This document shows positions 25,669 to 34,471 of a stretch of DNA of 62,286 bases, piece after piece. How positions within the stretch are numbered: the first letter of the stretch is position 1; each line of letters starts with the position of its first letter. The position numbers were made by a program, and so were the translations under genes. The stretch covers positions 713,162 through 775,447 of the forward strand of contig NZ_SNXB01000001.1 of assembly GCF_004362055.1 (NCBI RefSeq), in the 5' to 3' direction. Below the pieces are notes generated by a model. That model saw only the letters and a list, made by a program, of their open reading frames with translations, did no database searches and was not told where the DNA came from. The DNA comes from Flavobacterium sp. 245. Its GTDB lineage: Bacteria > Bacteroidota > Bacteroidia > Flavobacteriales > Flavobacteriaceae.

Positions 25669-26412
25669 ATGAAAAGAAAAGAGTTTTTAAGAGGTTTGGG
25701 TTTAATCGGGATTTCATCTTTGGCAATTCCTATTATCAACTCATGTAGTAAAGATGACGCATCTGATGCTACGTCAGATTCTGGTTCATCTTCTGGTTCA
25801 GGATCATCTTCGGGTGATTGCTCCGTCTCTCCGTCAGAAACTGCCGGACCTTTCCCAACAATTACGCCTTCATCTCTAGTAAAATCAAATATCGTAATGG
25901 ATAGAACCGGCGTTGGTTTTACTATAAAAATCACCATTAAAAACACAAAAGCGAGTTGTGCAGCTTTAAAAGGCGCTATAGTTGATATTTGGCATTGCGA
26001 TAAAGATGGTTATTATTCTGAATATGGAGGAACTTCAATGCAGTCTGTAAATTACACTTCGGTTCATTTTTTAAGAGGAAGACAAACTACAGATGAGAAT
26101 GGATTGGTCACTTTTACCTCTATTTTTCCAGGCTGGTATTCAGGCCGGGCAACGCATATTCACGTGCATGTTTACAATGCCAGCGGCACTTCTTTATTAG
26201 TTACTCAAATTGCTTTTCCCGAAGGTTCAAACAGTGCAGTTACTTTAGTAAACGCGTCAAGCGCTAACGGATATAAAAAAGGGTTGTCTGGTTACACTTA
26301 TAATGCGTCTGATAATGTTTTTTCAGATTCAGTTGCCAATGAAATGTCTACAGTAACCGGAAGCGTGAGTGATGGTTTTGTTTTAACACATACAATAAAT
26401 GTTGCAAGCTAG
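25669..26412 (+). CDS. Intradiol ring-cleavage dioxygenase-like lipoprotein
   Basis: 247 residues. The N-terminus (KRKEFLRGLGL...PIINSC) is a lipoprotein-type signal with C26 as likely lipidation site. It is followed by SKDD, resembling the acidic export signal that sends Bacteroidota lipoproteins to the cell surface, and then a Ser/Gly/Asp linker to residue 50. The rest is the intradiol dioxygenase beta-sandwich: ETAGPFP at 57-63, WHCDKDGYYS at 108-117, and GWYSGRATHIHVHV at 155-168. The four Fe(III) ligands expected for the family are present: Y116, Y157, H163 and H165. The family opens catechol or protocatechuate rings, but extracytoplasmic lipoprotein members are poorly characterised, so the substrate is unknown. 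It is first in a three-gene cluster beside the LytTR system. Confidence 0.82.
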   Translation: MKRKEFLRGLGLIGISSLAIPIINSCSKDDASDATSDSGSSSGSGSSSGDCSVSPSETAGPFPTITPSSLVKSNIVMDRTGVGFTIKITIKNTKASCAALKGAIVDIWHCDKDGYYSEYGGTSMQSVNYTSVHFLRGRQTTDENGLVTFTSIFPGWYSGRATHIHVHVYNASGTSLLVTQIAFPEGSNSAVTLVNASSANGYKKGLSGYTYNASDNVFSDSVANEMSTVTGSVSDGFVLTHTINVAS

Positions 26413-26430
26413 TTTTAAAATTTTATAATA

Positions 26431-27126
26431 ATGATCGTTCAAATTCCAGCTCAAATTTATAAGTCAGATGCAAGAGGTGTGTTTAATTCTGCAAAGCACA
26501 ATCGTTTTGCGACTTTTAATTTTGAACATTACCAAGATATATCCAGAAAAGGCTTTGGTTCCTTGAAAATTCTAAACGAAGTAATACTTGCTCCCCAACA
26601 ACGTATTACAAGATTTATAAGTTCAAATACTAATGTGATCATTTTGCCTTTATTTGGCGGTATTGAATACAAGGATAATTTTGGTAATGAGGAGTTTTTG
26701 CGTGTCGATCAAATTCGGGTCATAGCGGCTGATGATGATTTAGAAGTAGAACTATTTAACCCATATGACGGGGAAAATGTTAGTTACCTTGAAATCGATT
26801 TTCAAATGAGCCCACAATATTTTAAAAACTATTTTCAGCAGTACAAGTTTGATATCACGGCACACAATAAGCTGAATGCTTTATTTGAGATTGAAAAAGC
26901 GCTGGGTTTCATCGGAATTTATGATGGAAGAAAAGAGGGCTTTTATACTTTAAAAAATGCCGAAAATGGTGTTTTTGTCTTTATTATAAATGGAGCTTTT
27001 GAAATCGAAAATCGGCTATTAGAAGCTAAAGACGGTTTAGGAATAAAAAAAATCTCAACCATCGAATGGGAAGCTTTGTCTGAAAATGCAATTTTGCTGG
27101 TTATTGAAGTGCCATTAAAGTTTTAA
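26431..27126 (+). CDS. Pirin-like bicupin lacking the usual metal-binding histidines
   Basis: 231 residues, the same length as the pirin relative YhhW. The opening (F..AKHNRFATFNFEHYQD...GFGSLKILNEVIL) aligns well with pirin N-terminal cupins. The THPH motif that normally supplies two metal ligands is replaced here by TRFISS (~60-65), and the later ligand motif RHSEYN by EVELFN. It is therefore probably a metal-free or degenerate pirin; an enzymatic role such as quercetin oxidation is unlikely. It lies 18 nt after the dioxygenase and 9 nt before the next gene, in one transcription unit. No signal peptide is visible, so it is cytoplasmic. Confidence 0.7.
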   Translation: MIVQIPAQIYKSDARGVFNSAKHNRFATFNFEHYQDISRKGFGSLKILNEVILAPQQRITRFISSNTNVIILPLFGGIEYKDNFGNEEFLRVDQIRVIAADDDLEVELFNPYDGENVSYLEIDFQMSPQYFKNYFQQYKFDITAHNKLNALFEIEKALGFIGIYDGRKEGFYTLKNAENGVFVFIINGAFEIENRLLEAKDGLGIKKISTIEWEALSENAILLVIEVPLKF

Positions 27127-27135
27127 AATTGAGAA

Positions 27136-27639
27136 ATGGAAATCAAAAAGATAAAATTGGCGTACCGAATTGTTATCGACAGTTCTTCAACTTTTTTGTG
27201 GGATAAATATGTTTTTGAAGATACTTTCAAAGAATATCAAATGCAGAGTCAGCAGTTTAATTCGGAAGAGAATCCAAAAAACACTTTTCGTGAATTAGTA
27301 GCCGAAAATGAAAAAGCAGAAAAATTGCATTTTTTAACCGGAATCGCTGCAAGCGGATACGTTGATCAGTTAAAAGGAAGTTTTCATCGCGTTACGGATG
27401 TTCTGGGAAACCACTATTTTCCATTTATTAATTATCAGCTGGATATTATCAATACAGATAGTACTGATTTATCAAAACATAAAATCGGAATTACATTTTA
27501 TTCTCCACTTTTAACTTATTTCGGAATTGTCGAAGGAAGTTATCTGGTTTCGAAAAATACGGAAGAAACAAACGAATTTGAAACCATAATGTTTCCTGTG
27601 CAGAAGAATTTAGCAATTTGTTTTCTCCAAAATAAATAG
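27136..27639 (+). CDS. Conserved-looking protein of unknown function
   Basis: 167 residues with no signal peptide, membrane segment or motif that I recognise. The composition is that of a soluble alpha/beta protein (LHFLTGIAASGYVDQLKGSFHRVTDVLGNHYFPF in the centre, given here only as its hydrophobic core region). It is the last gene of the dioxygenase/pirin cluster and is followed 40 nt later by a strong terminator, so its role is probably tied to those two genes. It starts at the ATG at 27136 after an A-rich spacer. Confidence 0.7.
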   Translation: MEIKKIKLAYRIVIDSSSTFLWDKYVFEDTFKEYQMQSQQFNSEENPKNTFRELVAENEKAEKLHFLTGIAASGYVDQLKGSFHRVTDVLGNHYFPFINYQLDIINTDSTDLSKHKIGITFYSPLLTYFGIVEGSYLVSKNTEETNEFETIMFPVQKNLAICFLQNK

Positions 27640-27678
27640 TAAACATAAAAAAACAGAAATTATTCGTTTCGTTTTTTG

Positions 27679-27717
27679 CCTTTTCTGCTAGTCTGTAAGC
27701 AGGAAAGGTTTTTTTTT
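27679..27717 (+). terminator. Intrinsic terminator after the dioxygenase/pirin cluster
   Basis: CCTTTTCTGC at 27679-27688 pairs with GCAGGAAAGG at 27699-27708 (one G-U pair), with a 10-nt loop and a run of nine T. Confidence 0.88.
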
Positions 27718-27856
27718 GGTAAAGTAGATGTAAATTTTGCATTTAAAATTGTGTTTAATATTTAATAAACCAATTTATTTGTGAAATTATAACGTTTTCG
27801 TTCTTTTAATTATCGATTTTTTAGTTTATCCGAATTTATTAGTACTGCAAAAGTTC

Positions 27857-27864
27857 TATATTTG
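27857..27864 (+). promoter_or_regulatory. -7 element of the pgk promoter
   Basis: TATATTTG fits TAnnTTTG and lies 33 nt before the pgk ATG. No clean TTG is visible at the usual distance upstream, so only half the promoter is recognised. Confidence 0.5.
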
Positions 27865-27897
27865 TTGTTCTTTCAAAAAAATTAAAAAACTAGTCAA

Positions 27898-29085
27898 ATG
27901 AAAACTTTAAACGATTTCGATTTTAAAAATAAAAAAGCAATTATCCGTGTTGATTTTAATGTCCCTTTAGATGAAAATTTCAATGTAACTGATGCAACAC
28001 GTATTGAAGCGGCTAAACCTACAATTGACGCTATTTTAGCGCAAGGCGGAAGTGTAATTTTAATGTCACATTTAGGAAGACCAAAAGGTGCTGAAGAAAA
28101 ATACTCATTAAAACATATTTTGAAAACGGCTTCTGAAATCTTAGGAGTTCAAGTTCAGTTTGCTTCAGACTGCGTTGGAGAACCAGCTCAGACTGCCGCT
28201 AAAAATCTTAAACCAGGAGAAGTTCTTTTATTAGAAAATTTACGTTTCCACGCTGAAGAAGAGGCTGGAGATGTTGCTTTTGCAAAAGAATTAGCTTCAC
28301 TTGGTGATATTTATGTAAATGACGCTTTTGGTACTGCACACAGAGCGCACGCTTCGACTACAATTATTGCTCAGTTTTTTCCAACTGAAAAATGTTTCGG
28401 AACATTATTAGCAAAAGAAATCGAGAGTTTGAATAAAGTTTTGAAAAACAGTGAAAAACCTGTAACAGCGGTTCTTGGAGGTTCTAAAGTTTCTTCAAAG
28501 ATCACAGTTATTGAAAATATCTTAGACAAAGTTGACCATATGATTATTGGTGGTGGTATGACTTTTACTTTCGTAAAAGCGCAAGGCGGAAAAATTGGAG
28601 ATTCTATCTGTGAAGATGACAAACAAGATTTAGCACTTGAAATTTTAAGATTAGCTAAAGAAAAAGGAGTTCAAATTCATATTCCAGTTGATGTAGTTGC
28701 CGCAGATGATTTCTCAAATACTGCAAATACTCAGATTGTTGATGTAACAGCTATTCCTGACGGATGGCAAGGTCTTGATGCAGGTCCTAAATCTTTAGAG
28801 AATTTCAAAAAAGTAATTTTAGAATCTAAAACTATTTTATGGAATGGTCCTTTAGGAGTTTTTGAAATGGAAACTTTCTCAAAAGGAACTATCGCTTTAG
28901 GTGATTATATTGCTGAAGCTACAGAAAATGGTGCGTTTTCATTAGTAGGAGGAGGAGATTCTGTTGCTGCTGTTAAACAATTCGGTTTTGAAGATAAAAT
29001 GAGCTACGTTTCAACTGGTGGTGGAGCTATGCTAGAGATGCTTGAGGGTAAAGTTTTACCTGGAATTGCAGCAATTTTAGACTAA
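27898..29085 (+). CDS. pgk: Phosphoglycerate kinase
   Basis: 395 residues, the normal bacterial length. It transfers a phosphate from 1,3-bisphosphoglycerate to ADP in glycolysis, in the cytoplasm. Diagnostic segments are RVDFNVPLD at ~18-26 (substrate binding), SHLGRPKG at ~61-68, LLENLRFH at ~110-117, GGSKVSSK near 195-202, LGVFE near 320 and the nucleotide loop GGGDSVAAV near 350. It stands alone between a terminator and a new promoter (29134-29141), so it is probably monocistronic. Confidence 0.97.
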   Translation: MKTLNDFDFKNKKAIIRVDFNVPLDENFNVTDATRIEAAKPTIDAILAQGGSVILMSHLGRPKGAEEKYSLKHILKTASEILGVQVQFASDCVGEPAQTAAKNLKPGEVLLLENLRFHAEEEAGDVAFAKELASLGDIYVNDAFGTAHRAHASTTIIAQFFPTEKCFGTLLAKEIESLNKVLKNSEKPVTAVLGGSKVSSKITVIENILDKVDHMIIGGGMTFTFVKAQGGKIGDSICEDDKQDLALEILRLAKEKGVQIHIPVDVVAADDFSNTANTQIVDVTAIPDGWQGLDAGPKSLENFKKVILESKTILWNGPLGVFEMETFSKGTIALGDYIAEATENGAFSLVGGGDSVAAVKQFGFEDKMSYVSTGGGAMLEMLEGKVLPGIAAILD

Positions 29086-29106
29086 AATATCACAATTAAC
29101 ATTTTT

Positions 29107-29141
29107 TTGCGTATTTTTAAACACTAAACTTTTTAGTTTTG
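29107..29141 (+). promoter_or_regulatory. Promoter of the lytic transglycosylase gene
   Basis: TAGTTTTG at 29134-29141 fits the -7 consensus. A TTG lies at 29107-29109, 24 nt upstream, slightly farther than usual. The ATG is at 29196. Confidence 0.5.
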
Positions 29142-29195
29142 CAAAAATAAGCATCTTATAATTCTTTGATTTATAAGATTTTAAAAAAATGTTAT

Positions 29196-31028
29196 ATGAT
29201 TGTACGGAAAATATCTATAATAGTCGGAGCTCTATGTTCAATGTCAATGTTTGCACAGCAATCTGCATCATCAGAAGTTGAAATAAAGCCAGAAGTAAAA
29301 TTATCGTATCTAGATTCGGTTAAAAGCACTTTCAAAAAAAATGATATGGCTGCAAAAGCAGACAGTCTTTGGATGAAAGAATTAACAAGCCTCGACATTT
29401 ATGATGATTTATCGAAAGATATTCAAACTATTAATTCAGATGTTACGGTTGATGAAGAATTGCCTACAGAATTGCTAAAACAGCGTCTACAGGCAATGAA
29501 CGAAAAATCACCGTTTAATATAGAGTATAATCAAGGTTTAGAAAATATAATAAAGTCATTTCTTAAGAATCGTAAAAAATCGTTTTCTCGATTAATGGCT
29601 TTATCAGAATACTACTTCCCAATTTTTGAAGAGTCTTTTGCAAAAAACAATGTTCCTTTAGAAATAAAATATTTAGCCGTTGTAGAATCTGCTTTAAATC
29701 CTAAAGCAGTTTCTAAAATGGGCGCTACAGGACTTTGGCAGTTCATGTACGGAACAGGAAAGCAATACGCTTTAAAAATCGATTCGTATGTTGACGAGCG
29801 CAGTGATCCTATGAAAGCGACCGCTGCAGCAAGTGATTACATGACAAAAATGTTTGAGGTTTTTGGTGATTGGGAACTTGTTTTGGCGTCATACAATTCA
29901 GGACCTGGAAATGTTACTAAAGCTATTCGTCGTTCTGGCGGACAAACAAAATACTGGGACATTCGCAGTAATCTTCCAAAAGAAACTCAAGGTTATGTTC
30001 CGGCATTTTATGCAACAATGTATCTTTTTGAATATCACAAAGAACACGGAATTAATCCTGAAAGAGCTGTTGTCAAAAACTTCGAAACAGACACGCTGAA
30101 CATTAAAAAAGAAATGACTTTCAAACAAATCGCCGATTTGCTTGACATGCCACAATCTCAAATTCAGCTTTTAAATCCTTCTTATAAATTAAATGTTGTG
30201 CCTTATTATCAAGGTGAACAACATTGTCTGAGACTTCCGAAAGATAAAATTGCCACTTTTGTTTCAAATGAAAAGCAAATTTATGCTTATGTAGATCATC
30301 AATCGACAATTCGTACTATACCTGCGAAACTGGCTTCTAAAGTTGCTCCAAAAGTAAAACCACAAGCTGAGAAAATAATTGATACCGATATGCAACTTTA
30401 TAAAGTGCAGAAAGGTGATAACTTAGGCGCAATTGCTGAAAAATACGATGTCAATATTACTGATTTAAGGAAATGGAATAATTTAAAATCAAATAATGTT
30501 GCATTAGGAAGAACTTTGAAAATCAAGTCGGACGTTGATCCTGCTAAGGCTTTAAAAGAAGCAAAAGCGATTCCTGCTGTTGAGAAAAAATCGGAAGAAG
30601 CAATTGCTTCTGCTGATGATAAAGATAAAAATGCGGGTCAGCCTCAAGAATATGTTGTAGTCGCTGGAGACAATTTAGGAAGCATTGCTAAAAAATTCGG
30701 TACGACTATTGCGGAGTTAAAAGAACTTAATAATCTTCCTTCAAATAATATTGGTTTAGGAAAAACTCTAGTGATTTCTAAAGAAGTTCCTGTTATTGAA
30801 GAAACTGCAAATGTAAATACAGCTTTAGCATCAAATGCTTCTGTAGATTCATTCAAGAAAAACGCGATGTCAAAAAAGATGAGCGAAGATTATTACGTTA
30901 AAAAAGGAGATTCTCTTTATAGCATTTCTAAAAAATATCCTGGAGTTACGATTTCAGATATTAAAAAATGGAATGGCATTAAAGATGGAGATATAAAACC
31001 CGGAATGAAGCTTAAAATAAACGGATAA
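29196..31028 (+). CDS. Lytic murein transglycosylase (MltD-like) with three LysM domains
   Basis: 610 residues from the ATG at 29196, chosen because it begins a good signal peptide (cleavage near MFAQ); the longer frame would need a TTG. The SLT domain holds the catalytic glutamate E164 in VVESALNP, followed by GATGLWQFM and the ER/D..AT.AA...Y helix. Three LysM peptidoglycan-binding domains follow at about residues 400-445, 485-530 and 565-610, separated by Lys/Glu/Ala linkers. The enzyme cleaves glycan strands to 1,6-anhydromuropeptides in the periplasm during wall remodelling. It is followed 45 nt later by a DUF4837 lipoprotein on the same strand. Confidence 0.92.
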   Translation: MIVRKISIIVGALCSMSMFAQQSASSEVEIKPEVKLSYLDSVKSTFKKNDMAAKADSLWMKELTSLDIYDDLSKDIQTINSDVTVDEELPTELLKQRLQAMNEKSPFNIEYNQGLENIIKSFLKNRKKSFSRLMALSEYYFPIFEESFAKNNVPLEIKYLAVVESALNPKAVSKMGATGLWQFMYGTGKQYALKIDSYVDERSDPMKATAAASDYMTKMFEVFGDWELVLASYNSGPGNVTKAIRRSGGQTKYWDIRSNLPKETQGYVPAFYATMYLFEYHKEHGINPERAVVKNFETDTLNIKKEMTFKQIADLLDMPQSQIQLLNPSYKLNVVPYYQGEQHCLRLPKDKIATFVSNEKQIYAYVDHQSTIRTIPAKLASKVAPKVKPQAEKIIDTDMQLYKVQKGDNLGAIAEKYDVNITDLRKWNNLKSNNVALGRTLKIKSDVDPAKALKEAKAIPAVEKKSEEAIASADDKDKNAGQPQEYVVVAGDNLGSIAKKFGTTIAELKELNNLPSNNIGLGKTLVISKEVPVIEETANVNTALASNASVDSFKKNAMSKKMSEDYYVKKGDSLYSISKKYPGVTISDIKKWNGIKDGDIKPGMKLKING

Positions 31029-31073
31029 TAAAAAAATCATCTAAATTTGGGTTTTATTTCATAAATTAAAAAA

Positions 31074-32039
31074 ATGAATAAAACCCATTTTTTATTTCTA
31101 ATACTGCCGTTTTTACTGATTTCGTGTTTAAAAACCGAAAAACAGTCTCAGCCTGTATCTGGTAAAACCAACACCATTTCTATTATTATTGATGATCAGC
31201 TTTGGTACGGTGAAGTTGGCGACACTATCAGAAATAAATTTGCATCGCCTGTTTGGGGCCTGACGCAAGAAGAGCCTCTTTTTACCATAAATCAATATCC
31301 TGCACGCTTGCTAGAAGGTTTTGTTACCGACAGCCGAAGCATTATTGTGGTAAAAAAAGCAGCAACGGATAAGTTTGAAATTATTCGAAGTACAAAACTT
31401 CCTCACAATACTTTTCGGATTTATGGAAAATCGGTAGATGATATTATTTGCAGTATCGAACTCAACTCGGCGCAAATGATTAAAATAATTCGCGATGCTG
31501 AGATTGAAAAAGTGCAGCAGGACAATAGCAAATCATTACTTAATCAGGCTATTATCAAGAATAAATTTCATGTAGAACTTGAAGTTCCAGTTGGTTACGA
31601 ATATATGCTTCATAAAAAGAATTTTATTTGGCTCAAAAAGAATATTATAAGCGGCAATACAAGTTTGCTTATTTATCAGATTCCGCTTAAATCTTTCAAG
31701 AAATCAAATGTTGTTGCAGATATTGTCAAAATGCGAGATTCTGTTGGCGGGTATATTAAAGGACGTGAGCCCTATACGCGAATGATTACAGGAGAGGCTT
31801 ATGCGCCTTATTTTACTAATACAATTTTAGATGGAAAAAAGGCGTACGAAACCAAAGGAAGCTGGGAAATGAAAAACGATTTTATGGCTGGACCGTTTAT
31901 TAATTACGCAATTCTCGACGAAACACATAACCGAATTTTAGTGATTGAAGGTTTTTGTTACTCACCATCAAATCAAGAACGTGATTTAATGCTGGATTTA
32001 GAAGCCATTATTAAATCAGTTAAGATTGATAAGAAGTAA
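31074..32039 (+). CDS. DUF4837-family lipoprotein
   Basis: 321 residues. The lipoprotein signal ends at C18 (LPFLLISC), followed by LKTEKQ. The rest matches my recollection of DUF4837, a Bacteroidota family of unknown function: an N-terminal region with IIDDQLWYGEVGD..R.....P...L.QEEPLF, and a C-terminal half that resembles a repeat of the same fold. It is probably anchored in the outer membrane facing the periplasm. A TAAATTTG element at 31042-31049 could give it its own promoter, but co-transcription with the transglycosylase is equally possible. Confidence 0.8.
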   Translation: MNKTHFLFLILPFLLISCLKTEKQSQPVSGKTNTISIIIDDQLWYGEVGDTIRNKFASPVWGLTQEEPLFTINQYPARLLEGFVTDSRSIIVVKKAATDKFEIIRSTKLPHNTFRIYGKSVDDIICSIELNSAQMIKIIRDAEIEKVQQDNSKSLLNQAIIKNKFHVELEVPVGYEYMLHKKNFIWLKKNIISGNTSLLIYQIPLKSFKKSNVVADIVKMRDSVGGYIKGREPYTRMITGEAYAPYFTNTILDGKKAYETKGSWEMKNDFMAGPFINYAILDETHNRILVIEGFCYSPSNQERDLMLDLEAIIKSVKIDKK

Positions 32040-32046
32040 TTTTTTT

Positions 32047-32218
32047 GTTTCATGTTTAAGGTTTCAAGTTTCAGATCCTAATTGTAGTGTCAGGCTGAGC
32101 GAAGTCGAAGCCCTTTACGTTGCGCCCTTCGACTTCGCTAAGGGTGACATAAAAAATGCATAAGCCTCAAATTAGGTGTAGAACTTGAAACTTGAAACCT
32201 GAAACCTGAAACTAAAAA
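32047..32218. repeat. Nested inverted repeats: heptad arrays around a GTCAGGCTGAGCGAAG palindrome
   Basis: Four GTTTCAA-like heptads (32047-32074) begin 8 nt after the DUF4837 stop. Five complementary CTTGAAA/CCTGAAA-like heptads lie at 32184-32218. Between them sits a second inverted repeat with arms 32088-32110 and 32127-32149 (3 mismatches) of the TGTCAGGCTGAGCGAAG family, which recurs as a perfect pair at 42884-42989. Confidence 0.8.
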
Positions 32219-32262
32219 TTTTTCCTTAAATTTGTTTGTAACAAACGTAAAAACAAATACTT

Positions 32263-32910
32263 ATGAAAAATGTAACCGGAATATTAGTAGTATTGATATT
32301 GAGTTTTATTTCCTGTAAAAAAGATGTAAAAACAGAAACAGTAACAACAAAAGATTCAGACAGTATTAAAACCGAAGAACCAATTGCTGAAGCTGAAGCA
32401 CCAGTAGATTCTGCAACGCAGGTAAAGGCATGGCAGGCTTACGCGACTCCAGGTGAGCCACATAAAATAATGGCAGACGAAGTGGGAGCATGGAATTGCG
32501 ATATGACTTTTTGGTATGAGCCAAACGGAAAACCTGAAAAAGCTAGTGCAACAGCAAATGTAAAAATGGTTCTTGGCGGGCGTTATCAAGAAACAGATTA
32601 CAAAGGGACTATTATGGGAGCTCCTTTTGAAGGGAAAGGTACTATAGCATATAATAATGTAACTAAAGAATACACCAATACTTTTATTGATAATATGGGA
32701 ACCGGAATGATGGTGGCAATGGGTAAATATGACGAAGCTTCAAAAACAATAGAATTAAAAGGTGAAGTTGTAAATCCGATAACAGGAAAAAAGGCACCTT
32801 ATCGTGAACTTTACACAATTGTCGATCCAACAACTCGCAAAATGGAAATGTTCGATACAAAAAATGGCGCCGAATATAAAAGCATGGAAATTGTCATGAA
32901 GAAAAAATAG
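32263..32910 (+). CDS. DUF1579-like lipoprotein
   Basis: 215 residues. The lipoprotein signal ends at C18 (ILSFISC), followed by KKD and an acidic, Thr/Glu/Ala-rich linker to about residue 60. The globular part (HKIMADEVGAWNCDMTFWYEP, then VLGGRYQETDYKG, GTIAYNNVTKEYTNTFIDN) reads like DUF1579, a beta-barrel family of unknown function related to lipocalin-like folds. A TAAATTTG promoter element at 32227-32234 lies 29 nt before the ATG, so transcription probably starts downstream of the repeat block. A strong hairpin terminator follows. Confidence 0.78.
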   Translation: MKNVTGILVVLILSFISCKKDVKTETVTTKDSDSIKTEEPIAEAEAPVDSATQVKAWQAYATPGEPHKIMADEVGAWNCDMTFWYEPNGKPEKASATANVKMVLGGRYQETDYKGTIMGAPFEGKGTIAYNNVTKEYTNTFIDNMGTGMMVAMGKYDEASKTIELKGEVVNPITGKKAPYRELYTIVDPTTRKMEMFDTKNGAEYKSMEIVMKKK

Positions 32911-32931
32911 TCGTTTACTTTCGATATAAAT

Positions 32932-32973
32932 AATAGAAATCCCGATTACAAATTGTAGTCGGGATTTCTATTT
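32932..32973. terminator. Long hairpin terminator
   Basis: Arms 32932-32951 and 32953-32972 are complementary over 20 bp with one mismatch (core AAATCCCGA / TCGGGATTT). The right arm ends in ATTTCTATTT. It separates the DUF1579 gene from the acetyltransferase gene. Confidence 0.75.
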
Positions 32974-33032
32974 GATGTAATTTTGCAGATCTTAAGAATA
33001 AAAAGAAACCCAAAACAAAACGACAAATAGAA

Positions 33033-33479
33033 ATGGAGTTAAAATGGAAAATGAAGCCGTTTGAGGCATTAACGGTTCATGAGTTATATGATTTGCTTAA
33101 ACTGCGAAGTGAGATCTTTGTAGTGGAGCAAAATTGCGTTTATTTAGATCTTGACGGCAAAGACAAGAAAGGATTACACTTAATTGGCGAATTTGACGGC
33201 AAAATTGTCGCTTATACGCGTTTATTTGATGCTGGAATTAGTTTTGATAACGCTTCAATAGGAAGAGTGGTTGTTGATGCCAAGTATCGTGATAGAAAAT
33301 GGGGACATGATTTGATGCGTGAATCAATTGCAGCTATAAAACAAAATTTTGGGAAAGATCAAATTACGATAGGCGCACAATTGTATTTAAAGAAATTCTA
33401 CGAAAGTCATGGTTTTGTTCAATCAAGTGAAATGTATCTTGAAGATGATATTGAACATATTGAGATGATTCGTGGTTAA
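33033..33479 (+). CDS. ElaA-type GNAT N-acetyltransferase
   Basis: 148 residues, close to E. coli ElaA (~150). The typical start W..KPFEALTVHELYDLLKLRSEIFVVEQNC is present, then the central strand SIGRVVVDAKYRDRKWGHDLM, whose R-x-x-x-x-G/H loop binds acetyl-CoA, and the C-terminal AQLYLKKFYESHGF. The family transfers an acetyl group; the physiological acceptor is unknown. It is a stand-alone cytoplasmic gene that converges on the ompA-like gene. The 181 bp between them (33480-33660) hold only AT-rich sequence and an isolated TAGTTTTG at 33604. Confidence 0.88.
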   Translation: MELKWKMKPFEALTVHELYDLLKLRSEIFVVEQNCVYLDLDGKDKKGLHLIGEFDGKIVAYTRLFDAGISFDNASIGRVVVDAKYRDRKWGHDLMRESIAAIKQNFGKDQITIGAQLYLKKFYESHGFVQSSEMYLEDDIEHIEMIRG

Positions 33480-33660
33480 AGAGTTTAATTTTTCAGCTAA
33501 TTGATGATTAAAATTACAAACGCAAAAAAGTTGCATTAACAAAAATGGTGTTTTGTTTATTTTTATAAAAAGCTAAAAAACAAAGAAATATCAGTTTGTT
33601 TTATAGTTTTGCTTTAAGTAAAAATGTGATTTTTTTTTATTTCGATTGAATGAATGCTTA

Positions 33661-34464
33661 TTATGTCTTCGTAATCAAAAATTCAACTCTGCGGTCATAC
33701 TTATCTCCTTTTCCTAGCGGATATTTATTACCACAGCCTTGATATGTCATTCGGTTTTTGGATACCTTTTTTGAACTCAGATAATTGAAAACCATTTTGG
33801 CGCGGTTCCAGGAAAGTCGTCTTTCTTTGGTGGCTTTGTCGATTCCGTCGTCGTACATGTCAGGTGTACAGCATACGTGGCCTCTTATTTCAAATTTAAA
33901 ATTTTTATGCCGAAGCAGTATTTCGGCAATTTTGTCAAGTTCCTTTTTAGATGATGAGGTTAAAACAGAACTGCCAATATCAAACAGTATACTTTCAATA
34001 TATATTTTGTCGCCAACTTTTAGATTGTCTTTAAAAGAAGTGTAGATTCCTTTTCCAAAACTGTTTCGCTTTACTACTATCAAATCGACCCGCCGATTTC
34101 GTGATCGGGTTTCGTGAAGATTCTCGATCGTGTCAGGCCGTACTACAATACGGCCTTTTCCTTCTAAAATGACGATTTTACTTTGATTAAATCCAGTAGC
34201 TACCAATAAGTTCTGAATCGTATTGGCACGATTATTTGATAATCTAAAATTATATTCATCTGTACCGCGATCATCGCAGTATCCGTAGATTTGTATTGAT
34301 TCAACTTTTGTTGTGTCAATACTTTTAATGAAATTAGTTACAACTTCGGTTTGTTTCGGAGTAAGATCAAATTTGTCAAACTCAAAATAAATGGTTTCAA
34401 TAGGTTTTTGCTGTGCCGATAAATTGTAAATAATAAACAGAAATAGGGCTAAACAAAGTTTCAT
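33661..34464 (-). CDS. Secreted protein with two OmpA-like domains
   Basis: 267 residues with a signal peptide (cleavage near LSAQ, ~18). It contains two consecutive OmpA C-terminal-like peptidoglycan-binding domains. The first (~24-130) runs from IYFEFDKFDLTPKQ through GYCDDRGTDEYNFRLSNNRA to RNRRVDLIV. The second (~155-266) runs from ILFDIGSSVLTSSSKKELD through GHVCC...R.LSWNRA to YDRRVEFLI. The Asp and Arg residues that bind diaminopimelate are recognisable in the first (D69-R71 region, NNRA). There is no membrane barrel, so it may be a periplasmic wall-binding protein. It starts 7 nt after the S41 protease gene and is probably co-transcribed with it. Confidence 0.85.
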   Translation of the reverse strand: MKLCLALFLFIIYNLSAQQKPIETIYFEFDKFDLTPKQTEVVTNFIKSIDTTKVESIQIYGYCDDRGTDEYNFRLSNNRANTIQNLLVATGFNQSKIVILEGKGRIVVRPDTIENLHETRSRNRRVDLIVVKRNSFGKGIYTSFKDNLKVGDKIYIESILFDIGSSVLTSSSKKELDKIAEILLRHKNFKFEIRGHVCCTPDMYDDGIDKATKERRLSWNRAKMVFNYLSSKKVSKNRMTYQGCGNKYPLGKGDKYDRRVEFLITKT

Positions 34465-34471
34465 TTCATTT

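Noticed and set aside
33604..33611. TAGTTTTG promoter-like box between two convergent genes
   Set aside because: No TTG lies at a suitable distance and no gene lies downstream on that strand; a small RNA cannot be supported from sequence alone.
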